Positions 46,810-58,500 of a DNA stretch of 64,000 bases are shown piece by piece (the first letter of the stretch is position 1; each line of letters opens with the position of its first letter). Source of the stretch: Coptis chinensis (Eukaryota; Streptophyta; Magnoliopsida; Ranunculales; Ranunculaceae); contig CM027380.1 of assembly GCA_015680905.1 (NCBI GenBank), positions 11,302,001 to 11,366,000 of the forward strand. The letters run 5' to 3'. The notes beneath the pieces were generated by a model that worked only from the letters and a program-made list of their open reading frames with translations, ran no database searches and was not told where the DNA came from. The position numbers and the translations under genes are program-made.

Positions 46810-48715
46810 ATTTCTCTTTGGATTATTCTACTATGAAGATTTTTATTTCATGGAACCCCGAAGCTAGCAGCCTACATTTGTCGGGGGCCTGCGATAATCT
46901 TTATGAGCTTATCAAAAGCACTAAGTGGGCATTTCTAATTTCATTTTTCTTTTATTTCATGATAAGTATTTTCATAGCAATCATGTCCGCACCTAGCGAC
47001 AAAACTATCAGATTGGGAACCCGGCGGAATATTTGTTTTCGTTTTTATTCATTTATGGCTTTTTTGGGCTTGTACTTTTTCAAAGATAGCCTACCCGGAG
47101 GAAAGCAACCCTTAGTACCGCTTATTTTTCAGTGATCTTTTCTTATTTCTAGGCCATTTACCCGAGCTTGCTTGGCTTTCAAAGTGGATTGAAGGGATAG
47201 ACCTTCTTTACGTTAATCTTAGGTGTTTTTGTTTAGTTGAGGAGGACTATAATGCAAAATGATCGAAAGGACTGGGCTGGAAAGGGAGGAGAAAACAATT
47301 CAAATGGATAGCATGCGAAAATGATCTACTATTATTATAAGAGGGGTAAGCCCTCTTTCTTAAGTTATAGCATCGTTCGAATGGACGAACGACAAGAGCT
47401 TGATTCCAACTCACTTACGTTTTAGGATATGTCGGCAAGTCCAATACAAACAAAAAGAAAGAAGTTGAACCCAAAGACCACCAGCGTTTGCATTTCATCT
47501 CAGTAAAGATGAAATAAGCATTTACCTTTTTGCTTTGGCAAAGACTACTCATTTCGCGGTAGACTTTTCTAGCTTTATTGCTGGCTCTAAGCCTACCACT
47601 TTGAAAACCTAACCTTCGTTCGATAGAGCTAACCCCTTTGATATGAAAGTTTTCCAACCCACCCGAGAGAGGAGAGCTAGGAACCTAAGGAAATAAATTG
47701 AATTTGCTCTACATCATCCGGAACTAAATAAGCTTTGGGGTCTTAATTTCAATTCTAATCCGCATATAGAATTAGAACCGAGCTATCCCATGATCGTGAT
47801 TTGATCATCATTATAGGGCGGAGAAACCACGCCTTTTATGATGAAAGGGGAGCATTATGTCCGATCAATACACCACCGTGCTCTAATTCTAATAAAGGGT
47901 GCTATGGAAGAAATTAGGGCGAATCGAGGTTTAGCGGTGCTTATCACTTTCAGACGCCGGACTCGTCGGGTTTATCGGAAGATTTTCTGAAAAGCTTAGT
48001 GCAAGTGTCGACTACACGAGCATTCCCTTACTCGGCAGAGCTTTCTCAAGAAAAAGGAAATAACTACTGACGGATAATCTTCATTCGGACTACACGATCT
48101 TTTTCACCAAGAGCTTGTTCGAAATGGGGCGCATGGGGAAGTACTTTGGAATGATTTGATTGGGACGCTTAGTGAGTTAATGAGCACTCGTTTGCACGGT
48201 TCCATCAACGCTTTTCTTGCGTGTTAGAATCGAATTCATAATCTATAAAGCTATAAAGAAGAGATGCCCCGTAGAAGACTCCAGGCCACCTAAGCTAACA
48301 AAAGGCTAAGGATACCCTTTTAGTTGTTTGTTCTTATGCCGACTAAAGCTAGCTGCGCCACAGCTTGAATCTCCCTAGAAATCCCCACTCGTAGCCCTTG
48401 ACTTGGGTGTGTTAAGCATATTACTGGTTTCTTACCAAAGCCTTGGTTGGCTCAACTTTTTCTCTATCTCTAATGGCTAGACCAAAATCCCCACTTAAGC
48501 CTGCCTAGAATCTTGCTTCTGGGCTGCCCCTCTAGAGAAGTCGCTTTAAACCCCATCCCCCCTATAAGAGGTCGAATTGCTTGTACAACTAACCCGCTAC
48601 CTCTCTAAGAAATCTGAGTACTTAACATTTTCGATCCCATATCGAGGAGGTGAGCCAAAATGAGCCATCAATACAAGATAGAATATATAGGACTCCCCTT
48701 TTTTTTTTTAGCCAT
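46810..48715. other. Probable mitochondrial-derived DNA (NUMT)
   Basis: The base composition and texture change sharply at about 46.8 kb and back at about 48.7 kb: evenly mixed bases with blocks such as GAAAGGGAGGAGAAAAC and CTTGACTTGGGTGTGTTAAG, in the style of plant mitochondrial non-coding DNA. The plus ORF 46818-47135 has a hydrophobic stretch (AFLISFFFYFMISIFIAIM) that I cannot name. This is an impression from texture only; no mitochondrial gene was recognised. Confidence 0.4.
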
Positions 48716-48739
48716 CCGCCAACCGGATCAATCCACTTT

Positions 48740-49080
48740 AGCTCAAAAACTCGATAGAGTTCACGAATAGAGTTCACCGAATATGCTACTTTCACGAACT
48801 CGACAGAGTTCAAAACTCTGACGTAAATTTAGAACTCGATGAATTTAAAACTCGAATTCACGAACTCGAATTTAGAACTCTGACAGAATTCAAAACTCTG
48901 ACAGAATTTAAAACTCTGACAGAGTTCACCGAACTCTGACAGAATTCAAAACTCTGACAGAGTTCAAAACTCTCACATAATTTAAAACTCTGACAGAGTT
49001 CACCGAATATGCTAGTTCACCGAACTCGACAGTAATTTAAAACTCGACAGAAGTTCACGAACTCTGACAAAGCATGAAGA
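48740..49080. repeat. Right subterminal array, inverted relative to 36925-38935
   Basis: CTCGACAGAGTTCAAAACTC, GAGTTCACCGAATATGCTA and GAGTTCACCGAACTC are reverse complements of the left-array modules. Confidence 0.93.
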
Positions 49081-49586
49081 ATAATGCATGAGTTCAAGCT
49101 AATTAAATAACATTCAAACTTAATTAAATAATATTCAAACTTCAACGAAAATACCATTAAAGCTAATTAAATTTGCAAAATTATTACATGTACCCAATTT
49201 GAATAAAGGTTACCCAATTCGAATAAATTCACTACACAGAAGGTTACCCAATTTGAATAAAGTTCATACACGCGGTTGTCTAATGTTTTCTTCAAATACA
49301 GAAACTTGTTTACTTCCAAGTTTCTTGTTCCAAACAACAATATAAACAATTTCATACCCAATAAACGGTTGAACCAAGCGTTTTAAACTTGTTTACTTGT
49401 TACAGTATTCACCCAATTTCGCGTTTTAAACAATTGCCAAGAATAAAGTTTACTAGGTTCAACCGTTTAAACAACATCCAACGATATACCCAATTTGTTG
49501 TTTACTAATTAAACAACAAATCAAACGAATTAAATGTTCAAAAATACCTTAATCCAGAAGCTTGGTTCAAATTGGAGAAGAAGAAG

Positions 49587-49588
<2 letters not shown>

Positions 49589-49652
<64 letters not shown>
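49589..49652. repeat. (GA)n microsatellite within the right TIR
   Basis: About 32 GA units; the left TIR has only CTCTCTCTCT at 36669-36678, so the run has expanded on the right. Confidence 0.97.
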
Positions 49653-49654
<2 letters not shown>

Positions 49655-49857
49655 CCAACCCAATTTCGTGTTTTTGGTATTTTCTTTTTTTTTTTATTTT
49701 GAAATAAACCAAAATTTTATATAAACCAAAATTTTCGGACGGACGGTGAGGAGAAGAGTGAGATATATATAATATATATATAGTGACACTCTTATCTTTT
49801 CTTTTTCGATCTCGCCCTCTAGATCCCAAGATCTATATATATAAACCAAAAAATTTT

Positions 49858-49860
<3 letters not shown>

Positions 49861-49951
<91 letters not shown>
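49861..49951. repeat. (TA)n microsatellite
   Basis: An uninterrupted TA run of about 90 bp. Confidence 0.98.
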
Positions 49952-49952
<1 letters not shown>

Positions 49953-50101
49953 TTTTATATATGAAAATCATATTTTATATAATAAATTAAGCATTTTCAC
50001 CTTAGATTTCGTTTATTTATATATTATTAGTAAATAAACGAAATTTAAGGTGAAAATGCTTAATTTATTATATAAATATGCATTTTCATATATAAAAGTA
50101 C
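49952..50101. repeat. ~150-bp near-perfect palindrome
   Basis: ACTTTTATATATGAAAAT and TAAATTAAGCATTTTCACCT on the left mirror AGGTGAAAATGCTTAATTTA and ATTTTCATATATAAAAGT on the right, centred near 50027. One arm is also present at 34318-34375. Confidence 0.92.
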
Positions 50102-50107
50102 AATTAC

Positions 50108-50143
<36 letters not shown>

Positions 50144-50245
50144 ATGAATTAGTAAATTACATATATAGCTTCATATGTAAATTTGTATTTAAGCATATTC
50201 TAAATGTGAATTCGTATTTTCACAAGTGAATTTGTATTTATATAT

Positions 50246-53183
50246 TTGAAATTTGTATTGCAACAGGATGTAAAATCTACTGGTTCTTACAAGGTATTCC
50301 GTTATTCTGCTTTGCTAATGCTAAAACTTGTACAAGATTTGAAGGGAAGAATTAGGGATATTCATATCACCAAGATGAAAGAAACTCCTTTTGGTCATCT
50401 TTTTATGGTTTTTGTCGATGAAAAGGTCGATAATAGAATGTTAGAGAAACCAAGCCACATCATTATAAAGTTGTTAACCAGTTGGTGCAAGGAAAGGCAT
50501 AAGCTTAAGATATGAAATAAGTTTGTGTCTTTATGTCCATCTAATATGGATGTAACCTTTGGGCTTCCGATGATGGGGAAAGTTGTTGTTTTCCAGTCAG
50601 GAACGAGAATAGATGAAGCTATTTCTGGATCACCATTCCTGTTAAGACGTTTCTCCGGAGTTAACAAGATAACAACAACGGTTGTAAAAGAAATCTTGAA
50701 CCAGATTGTAGACTCAACGGACCTTACGGATATTGAAGATGTGGTGAGACTACTCGTCATTTTTCTGGTGATGATAGTATTTGTAAGTAGTGGTGCGAGT
50801 GGAATAGCTTGGTCCTTCCCAAAGCATGTTGAGACTTTGGAAGCTATGTGGAGTGTGTCATGGGCTACCTCAGTTCACTCAGAACTGATTGAAAATTTTC
50901 AGAAGTGGGATAGCAATAGTCCATTCAAAATTTCAGGATGCATTATTCAGCTTTAGGTAAGATACTTACATTGTCTACAAATTCATATTTTCATATGTAA
51001 GTTTAGTTTGTTTTTTGACATATGCGTAGTCATATTTTCATAGCATATAACACCTCACATGATAAGAGAGAATATATATTTGCATATGTATATGTCAGAT
51101 GTCATATGTTGGTAATATACTAACATTATATTGTCTGCATTTTAGTATTTTCATATGTAATTTTGTTTTTACATATGCATAGTCATATTTTCATAGTCTA
51201 TATCACCTGTCTGGTGTATGAAAACATATATATGAAAATAGAAATTTACATATGAAAATCTATATATGCATATGAAAATTGAAATTTACATATCCATTGC
51301 AGATGTCATATGTCATATGTTGGAAAAAGAATTCTATTAAAATGTTGCTAATACAAATTCACATGTTATGTGCAGTACTTTTTGTGTGAGCATGTAATAC
51401 TTTGTGAGCCAGTCTGCGAGACTTGCTTCCCACGGATTGCAAAGTGGTCGATGGAACGACTAGCGGATGAAGTACCAAAAACTTTCAAGCTAGAAAATGT
51501 TCCCAATTGCCACATCAAAGTAAGATTGGAATTGACCGAGGAAGAGAAAGAGGCATTATACCCTAAACACCACCAAAGTGAAGCTGAAAGCTTGAGGAAG
51601 GAAAATGCTTAGTTGAAGAGGGAGAATGAAGAGTTGAGGAAACTTAATAAAGATTTAAGGGGTGAAGTTGGTAGACTGACGAGAATAGTTTGTGAAGAGA
51701 GTCTAGAAGATATGTTTGAAAATCATGAACATATATAGCAAGTTCTATGGGGAGGAAAACATAAGAAATATAGATTCTATTGAAGGAGGAGGAGATGTCG
51801 GTTTGGTTGAAGGGGGATGAGATGTAGATATGGTTGAAGGAGGAGGAGATGTAGATATGGTTGAAGGGGTAGGTAGAGAACAGAGATGTGGATTTGGTTG
51901 AAAAGGAAAGCAAAAGAGAGCCCGAGTTGTCCGAGAAAGAGTTGGATGAAAAGGAAGACATTGGAGAGACTGAGTTGTCTGAGAAAAAGTTGGCTGAGAA
52001 AGAGACATGTGAAGATGAGTAGAAAGGTGAGGCAGAGGCAGATGAAAAGGAAGAATCCGAGTTGGATGGAGAAGAGAAAAGCAGAGAGACAAAGTCAGAT
52101 GAAGATGAGGAGGAAAAAGGTGATGGAAAACCTAACTCGATATTTAAGAAAGTTAAGGAAAGGGAGTGGATGAAGAAAACATCAACAATATATGAGTTCG
52201 GAAATATTAAGAAGCAAACAAGGAATACTAAAGTTGCTGAAATTGAATTGAATGATGAACCGGTGATTGATGCAAATGATTTCGAGACTCCACCACCACG
52301 CGTAGGAAAGCCTATGTCAAGACCACATTCAACCAAGATGAGGAGTCTACTTAATAAAGAGAAGTTACCGTTGGTGGAAAGTTTTTTCAGAAAAGCAAAC
52401 CAGAAGTAAAATTTACTTTTCATAAATATATATAATTTTTTCTTATCGTCTATGTAATTGCACAAATTGTTTTGATCGTGTATGCATATTGCAGTACAAT
52501 TACGTGGATGGACATTCAAATACAGTTGAAAATACAGGGGGAACACGTGAACCACCTGATGTTGAACTTCTTCGTCAGTGATAAGGTAAATCTTTTTATT
52601 ACTCAAATCTTTTAAAATTAAAAAAACTTGCAATTTAGTAATTTTTTGTACTGTTTATGGTAAATCATTGATTGGTACGTGCACTTCTAACTCCCCAAGG
52701 AAGTGGAAAAGCTAATTGGATCTTCTCTACCAAAGTGTCTCCATTTCTCATCATTTGCATGGGTAAACATCTTCTATGTAATTTAATTACTAAAGTTGAA
52801 TATGTAAATTCAACTAAATATGCAAACAAGGCATGAAGATGTTGTTGTTCTTATTTGTTATAGTTGGCTTTAAGAGATAACCAGAAACAAGGCATGAAAG
52901 TCTATGTCACAGATCGATGTCCTAAAACAGTTGGACAACAAGGTTGCTCATCTATTTTTTTTATCATAAATAGTCCCAAGTTAAGAAAATACAAAAATGG
53001 TTATCACTGGACTTTGCTTCATGTTAATACTTTGAATTGAGAATGGACGCACTATAACTCTTTAAGGCCAAGGAACTACAAGAAGAAGAAATACATTTCG
53101 TTAGAAGATGCTAAAATGTTGGTAAGTGAAATTTTATTTTAAGTTACTATGTAAATTTAAGTTTACATAGGTCAGTTACTATG

Positions 53184-53239
<56 letters not shown>

Positions 53240-53608
53240 CATAGTTTTGGTAATTTTTTGTTCAATTTAATGTAGCAAGAGAGGGTGGTGGAAGCTATTA
53301 GATATATGCGTCAGGAGCTAAGGTTGCTAGATGTGGATTTGATAAAAGATATCAAAGTTGGAGCATGCTCACAACAAGGAGCATCGTAAGAACTTAACTT
53401 CCCAAACTTAAATGTCTTTTTAATCTCTTATCTTAAACTTCTTTTTTTGCATTTTCAGTTCAGATTGTGGTTTCTTCGTCATTTTGTTTGTGAAAACTAT
53501 CCAAGATATAACACTAGAAGCCACGAAACAATTGAGGGTTAACCTGACATATGAGATTGTATCAAGCCAACAAGAAAAATGGGATCCAAAAGAAGAATGC
53601 AAGAAATG
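50246..53608 (+). pseudogene. Ulp1 (C48) protease-like gene of a KI-type MULE
   Basis: Exon-like block 1 (50246-50955) reads YKVFRYSALLMLKLVQDLKG, GLPMMGKVVVFQSG, and DLTDIEDVVRLLVIFL with AWSFPKHVETL, a region typical of plant transposon-borne Ulp1 proteins. The GT after 50956 joins the block at about 51376 (QL[W]YFLCEHVILCEP). A Lys/Glu-rich segment follows (about 51880-52410). The protease end is seen as YHWTLLHVNTLN (histidine, about 53000), THYNSLRP (Asp to Asn), RYMRQELRLLDVDLIKD and, after an intron, SDCGFFVILFVK (cysteine, about 53460), ending KWDPKEECKK and TGA. Stops at 50513 and elsewhere break it. Ulp1 enzymes cut SUMO; the loss of Asp and the stops imply inactivity. Confidence 0.72.
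53187..53236. repeat. (TA)n microsatellite in an intron of the Ulp1-like gene
   Basis: A TA run of about 50 bp flanked by ATGTAAAT/ATTTACAT, part of a recurring CTATGTAAATxTxxATTTACAT theme. Confidence 0.95.
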
Positions 53609-54126
53609 AAGAGCTTATTTTCCGTATTTCTAGTTAATTACATTGTGTTTATTTGTGGTAAAACATTGGAACCATTCTAACTCGGGAGTGTTCGATTATG
53701 ATGTACTATTACTATTAATGTGTTGGAGTTGTTTAGTATTGTTCTGCATATTCAGTCTTTGCTGGATTATACTTTTTTGTATGGTTACTTTACCAAAACA
53801 TTTAATTATGATGGATGAAATGTTTATATCTTTTTTGGAAATATTATATGTGCAGAGTCAAAGTCCCTTTCTCTGTCAGGTTAAGTACCAATATAATTAT
53901 CTATATTTGTGAATCCAAGGTTACTTGAAAATCACTCTTTGTCCTAATAACATACTTCATTATGGTAGTTATTAAGAAGCTATTTATTGTCATCACAAAC
54001 ACATAATCTCCAAACAACCAACTGATCACCATTTCATCCTCTATCCCTAAATTGGATAGCAAAGCTAGCTCAAACATCTACTAAATTGGATAGCAAAGCT
54101 TTAGTGACTATGTAAATATAGATTTA
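53609..54126. other. Intergenic between the Ulp1-like and mudrA-like genes
   Basis: No gene is recognised. A small GGATAGCAAAGCT duplication occurs at about 54054 and 54089. Confidence 0.45.
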
Positions 54127-55012
54127 GGGGCCATTTGTTTTTGCCTCTTATAAGACCTTGAGGTCTTATAACCTCTTATAAGATGTGACCTAGTGATTTT
54201 GAACATTTTTTTGGTTTGTTTTTTGCCTATTATAAGAGGCATTCTACTAGAAATGTCTTATAAGAGGCTCCAATTCTATAAGTATCAAAATTGGATATAC
54301 TTTAATTTTATAAGTCTTATAACTTTAAAAATGACTCAAATACCACCGTCCATATACCCCTAACCTAATTTCTCTCTTCTTCTTTTTTCATTATCTTCTT
54401 CTCCAAATAACTCCATTGCCCTAGCCACCACCACCACCACCACTGCCACCACTACCACCACCATCATCACCACCACGACTACCACCAGCATCATCACCCC
54501 CACCACCACTAGCACCATACTATTTAGACTATCACCACCATCACTACCGGCCACCACCGTGCTATTAAGACCACCACCACCATCACTACCACTATACTAT
54601 TAAGACCAATATCATCACCACCACCACCACCACCACCACTACCACCGTACTATTAAGACTATCACCACCACCGTGCTATTAAGACCACTACCACCACCAC
54701 CGCCAATTAAGGTAATTTCCTAAAATCGATATTCTAATTATCAAAATTAATTTGAAACTGAAAATCAAACTATACGCTTGTTTCAAATTAATCTATTCAA
54801 GTTAAATGTGATATAAAACAGGATTATATTTGTCAAATAACCATCTATAGGATGTCATGTATTTGTTTTTTCTATTTTTACAAGTGCTAATTATAAGAGA
54901 AACTTAAAATGAAAAACAAACCACTTTATAAGACCATCTTATAAGACCCTCTTATAACACATGGTCTTATAAGAACCTCTTATAACTTAACCCAAAAAAA
55001 ACAAATAGCCCC
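54127..55012. mobile_element. PIF/Harbinger-like MITE with CCA-rich interior
   Basis: The left end GGGGCCATTTGTTTTTGCC and inverted right end GGGGCTATTTGTTTTTTT match, with the 3-bp target duplication TTA on both sides (54124-54126, 55013-55015). The subterminal zones contain repeated CTTATAAGA. The middle (about 54424-54710) is rich in CCACCACCA runs, unlike a typical MITE. Confidence 0.8.
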
Positions 55013-55365
55013 TTACATATATAATGACTATGTAAAAATACATTTACATATATTCTGTCAGGTGTCAGGCCAATTTCATTCTCAAAAGGTATTATGTAAA
55101 TTTAAGTTTTCATAGCTTTAGTGACTATGCAAATATAGTTTTACATATATATGACTACGTAAAAATACATTTACATATATTTGGTTAGGTGTCCAGAACT
55201 TTTCAATCCCAAAAGTTATTATGTATATTTAAGTTTGCATAGGTCAAGTTACTATGTAAATATATATTTACATATATAATGACTATGTAAAAATACATTT
55301 ACATAAATTTTGTCAGGTGTCATGCTAATTTCATCCCCAAAAGTTATTATGTAAAACTATATTTT
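55013..55365. repeat. Tandem repeat, ~125-bp unit, 3 copies
   Basis: Units containing GACTATGTAAAAATACATTT, TCAGGTGTC and AAAGTTATTATGTA recur about every 125 bp (55025, 55150, 55275). The same TTACATATA theme is present in introns of both KI genes (50130-51300, 57890-58030). Confidence 0.85.
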
Positions 55366-55506
55366 CATTCTCCAACTAAAAAACATAACATATAAAATCC
55401 AAAATCAAACTATAAAATCCAACATCAGAAAAAAGAAAGCAAGTTCATCGACATCTTGTTTTTCATATATGAGCAACATCAAAGAATAGATGAAAAAAAT
55501 GTAAAT

Positions 55507-58500
55507 TCATTGAACCGGTGCAGAGTATGTTGTAGGAGTGGATCCCACTCTTGGGTTGCGGTGGCCATAGCAAGGGCCCTTGTTCTTCTTCCTATCTCTT
55601 GTAGCTGATAGGGTTATATACTAAAAGCATTACTTTTGTAATAACTCTAATTCTTTATATTTTGAATGAGAATCATATGGGCAAATGTTATCCATATTAT
55701 ATATGTTATTAGTTATATGTATGTGTCTAATACTTTATATTGTAGATGATATGGTGTGGACACACAGAAGATCATATCATCAGTACCTTATAAAGTATAA
55801 GTAAACGTTCACAACCTAAATGGATTTGGACAAACCATTGGTATGGTTATAGTATAATCTGGTATTAGTCTATCTTGACTATAGGATTACACTAGTACAC
55901 TTTGTGTGTATTGAACAGGACCAAGTGAGGTTATTTCTCTTTATACTGATTATATAAGAGAACAAACACCTCTGTTATTATGGATGTTTGTCCTCCTAAT
56001 CCAGATATAATAATGGGCACTTACGTGCATTGTACATTGCTTTAAATCATCAATTAGTGAGATTCATTTGTGAATTAACAAACTCGATGGATTGGGTAAT
56101 GACATTGTATGTAAGGTGTGTTATTGATTATAGAGGAAATCCGTGTCCCGCAAGAGGTCGGGCTGATGATGTCCCCTTGAGGAGCTCATAAGGATTGTCA
56201 TGTAAACCCTGCAGGTGAATTTAATCCGACATGACAATGAGGTTGAGTGGTATTACTCAAGGACATAAGAAGTTGATTAATGTAGTTGTCAGTAACTTGA
56301 CTTAATCAACGGACATTCGATATCTTAAACATGGGGAGATCAACGAGCATATAATATGGAGCCCATAAATGTAACACGTAATTTGGGATTAGGGCGGTAG
56401 TGCAACAATGGCCTTTAGTGGAATAAGCCATTTATTGACGGACTTGGGTCGTGTGTTCTGGGCGAACATGGGAAGTGTAAGCCCATCAGGAGGCCCAACC
56501 CTAATTTCTCCTCATGGTCCTTGTTGTAGCCTATAAATAAAAACATTTCTTCTTGGCCAAAATTCACTATTCATCTGGATTGAAAAGAGTGGCAAGGAAA
56601 GATAGATCCAAAATCAGTTCTAGCTTTGTGAGAAATAAAGGGGTTGGTAGATCGTTGCCCACACAACGTCCAATCTATTGAAAGGAATACAATAGAAGAT
56701 CAAGAGGTGGTTACTGATTTCATAGCTATTGGGTTCTCAGAGTTATCAAGAAGCTGATCTAAAATGTATGATTTTCTATCCAAAACCATGACACCCCTTA
56801 TTCTGCTGTGCGTGGGTTTTCACGGTTTGTAGAAATTTGCATTCTGAAATAACGGTTCCTACAGTAGCACCCGTGCTATGCTTCCATTTCTTGTCTGGTC
56901 TCCCCATCTTCTTTTTTAGATCCGGAGGTAATAAATCAGGCACACTTGGTATTTTAGCAGGCATTTTACTGTTCTCCACAGGTACTATAGCTCTTGAATA
57001 ACTATCACGAAATATCTAAGAATAGAAGAATTTATCACAGTTGGTATACACATTCAATCCATCAGCCAAAATGGAGCACAGTGCTTGTGCACAAGAGAAT
57101 CATTCAATTCTCCACCAATTACAAGAGCAGTGACTTCTGTTCAAGTCAACCAAGTGAGTATGAGTAGCACGCACCTTAAAAATACCCTCCCTTGACTTGA
57201 GAACCACCCAACTTCTCTCCACCTCGATCCTCTCAGCCAATAAAGTTTCCATAGATGGACATAAGATAGTAGTCCAGCTCCTATCTAACTCCCGCCGATT
57301 AGACATCATTTTCATAATTTTCCCACGGATCTTGTCCACCATTGCAGTGATAGGCAAGTGGCGTTCTAGTAGGATCCAAGAGTTGAAGCTTTCCGCAATA
57401 TTGGAACACATATCGTCATATCTATTTCCTTGAAATTAAGCATTACACAAATGTTCATAACCTATGGCAGACAAAAATGTTTTCACTTGATTGCCGCAAA
57501 CATCTTGAAAATCAGCCATTTCTTTCTCAAACTTAGGGTGCGTCCCAGCATAGGCAAGGTCTGAAAAAAGATCCAGGGTATGCAAGCGGAAGCAATGGTT
57601 GCTGGGCATAGCTGAATTAAGATTAATTTTAAGGTGCCACAAACAATAACCATGATGGGAATCGGGAAAAATGCGAGAGACACCCATGAGTAGACCATGA
57701 TTTCTGTCAGATATAAAAGTTAGCCTACGATCTTTGGAGACCACCAACCTAAGTTGCTCCAAGAACCAATCCCAATTATCATCAGTTTCAGAAAGTACAA
57801 CCGCCATAGCTACTGGAAAAATACCTAGAACACAAATAAACATCAATTACTGATTTGGTTTTGCGTACCATACTCATTATGAAAACTTAACTCTTATATA
57901 TAAAAATAAGTTTTCATAGGCTAAATTATTATGTAAATATTAAAATGCATAGGCTAAACTACTATGTGAACGTAAATTTTCATAGTTTATGATTGTTTAG
58001 TTTTACAAACTACTATGAACTACTATGTGAAAAGTTACAAACTCATAAAGACATACCCCCATTTGCATTTTTGGCAGTAGCTGACAAGACACACCCCTAT
58101 TATTTTGTTTTCACAAAAGTTCCATCCAAACAAGCATAGGACGACAGAAGTTAAAGCTGTGAATACAAGCACCAAATGCAACAAAGAATCTCTTGAACTT
58201 TCATGTTGTTGATTTCTTTTCCAAAACAACATGACTCCCTGGATTGGTTTCTTTCAGCTTTCCAACATACCAATGTAACTAATGATAAGATAAAGCATGG
58301 TCCCCATGTATCTCTTTCAATGCAAGATCTATGCCGGTATGCACAAAGTAATAATTCAAGTTCACATCATATACCCTTAGAAAATGGTTAGTGATTTCAC
58401 CTGGCTTAATCAAAGGCTTGTCTCTCACCATGTCTAAAACAATACTCTTTACAAGTTTAGTATTCACTGGGGGATTGTTAACGTCAGAGAATCCAGCTCC

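Larger units (their letters stand above)
36524..49775 (+). mobile_element. Very large MULE-like element with FAR1-type transposase
   Basis: The left arm (about 36528-36700: ATCTCACTCTTC, CCGTCGG, TTTCAAAATAAAAAAAA, GAAATTGGGTTCTCTCTC, GGCTTCTTCTTCTC) recurs inverted at about 49775-49570 with the same blocks in the same order. Inside both arms lie inverted GAGTTTTGAACTC-type arrays, then a FAR1-type MULE transposase pseudogene, a palindromic array, a plant-mobile-domain pseudogene and mitochondrial-like DNA. MULEs carrying foreign genes are known, but about 13 kb is very large. Edges are approximate and no clear target duplication was found, so it could also be several nested elements. Confidence 0.5.

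Noticed and set aside
46818-47135. Hydrophobic 105-codon plus ORF
   Set aside because: Has a plausible membrane segment but no family I can name; kept only as part of the possible mitochondrial insert.
51644-52633. Long minus-strand ORF (329 codons), rich in Ser, Phe and Leu
   Set aside because: It is the mirror of the Lys/Glu-rich coding strand of the Ulp1-like gene; repetitive GAA/GAG codons give open Ser/Phe frames on the other strand. No domain is visible.
54360-54557. Valine-rich minus ORF
   Set aside because: Translation of the CCA repeat inside the Harbinger MITE.
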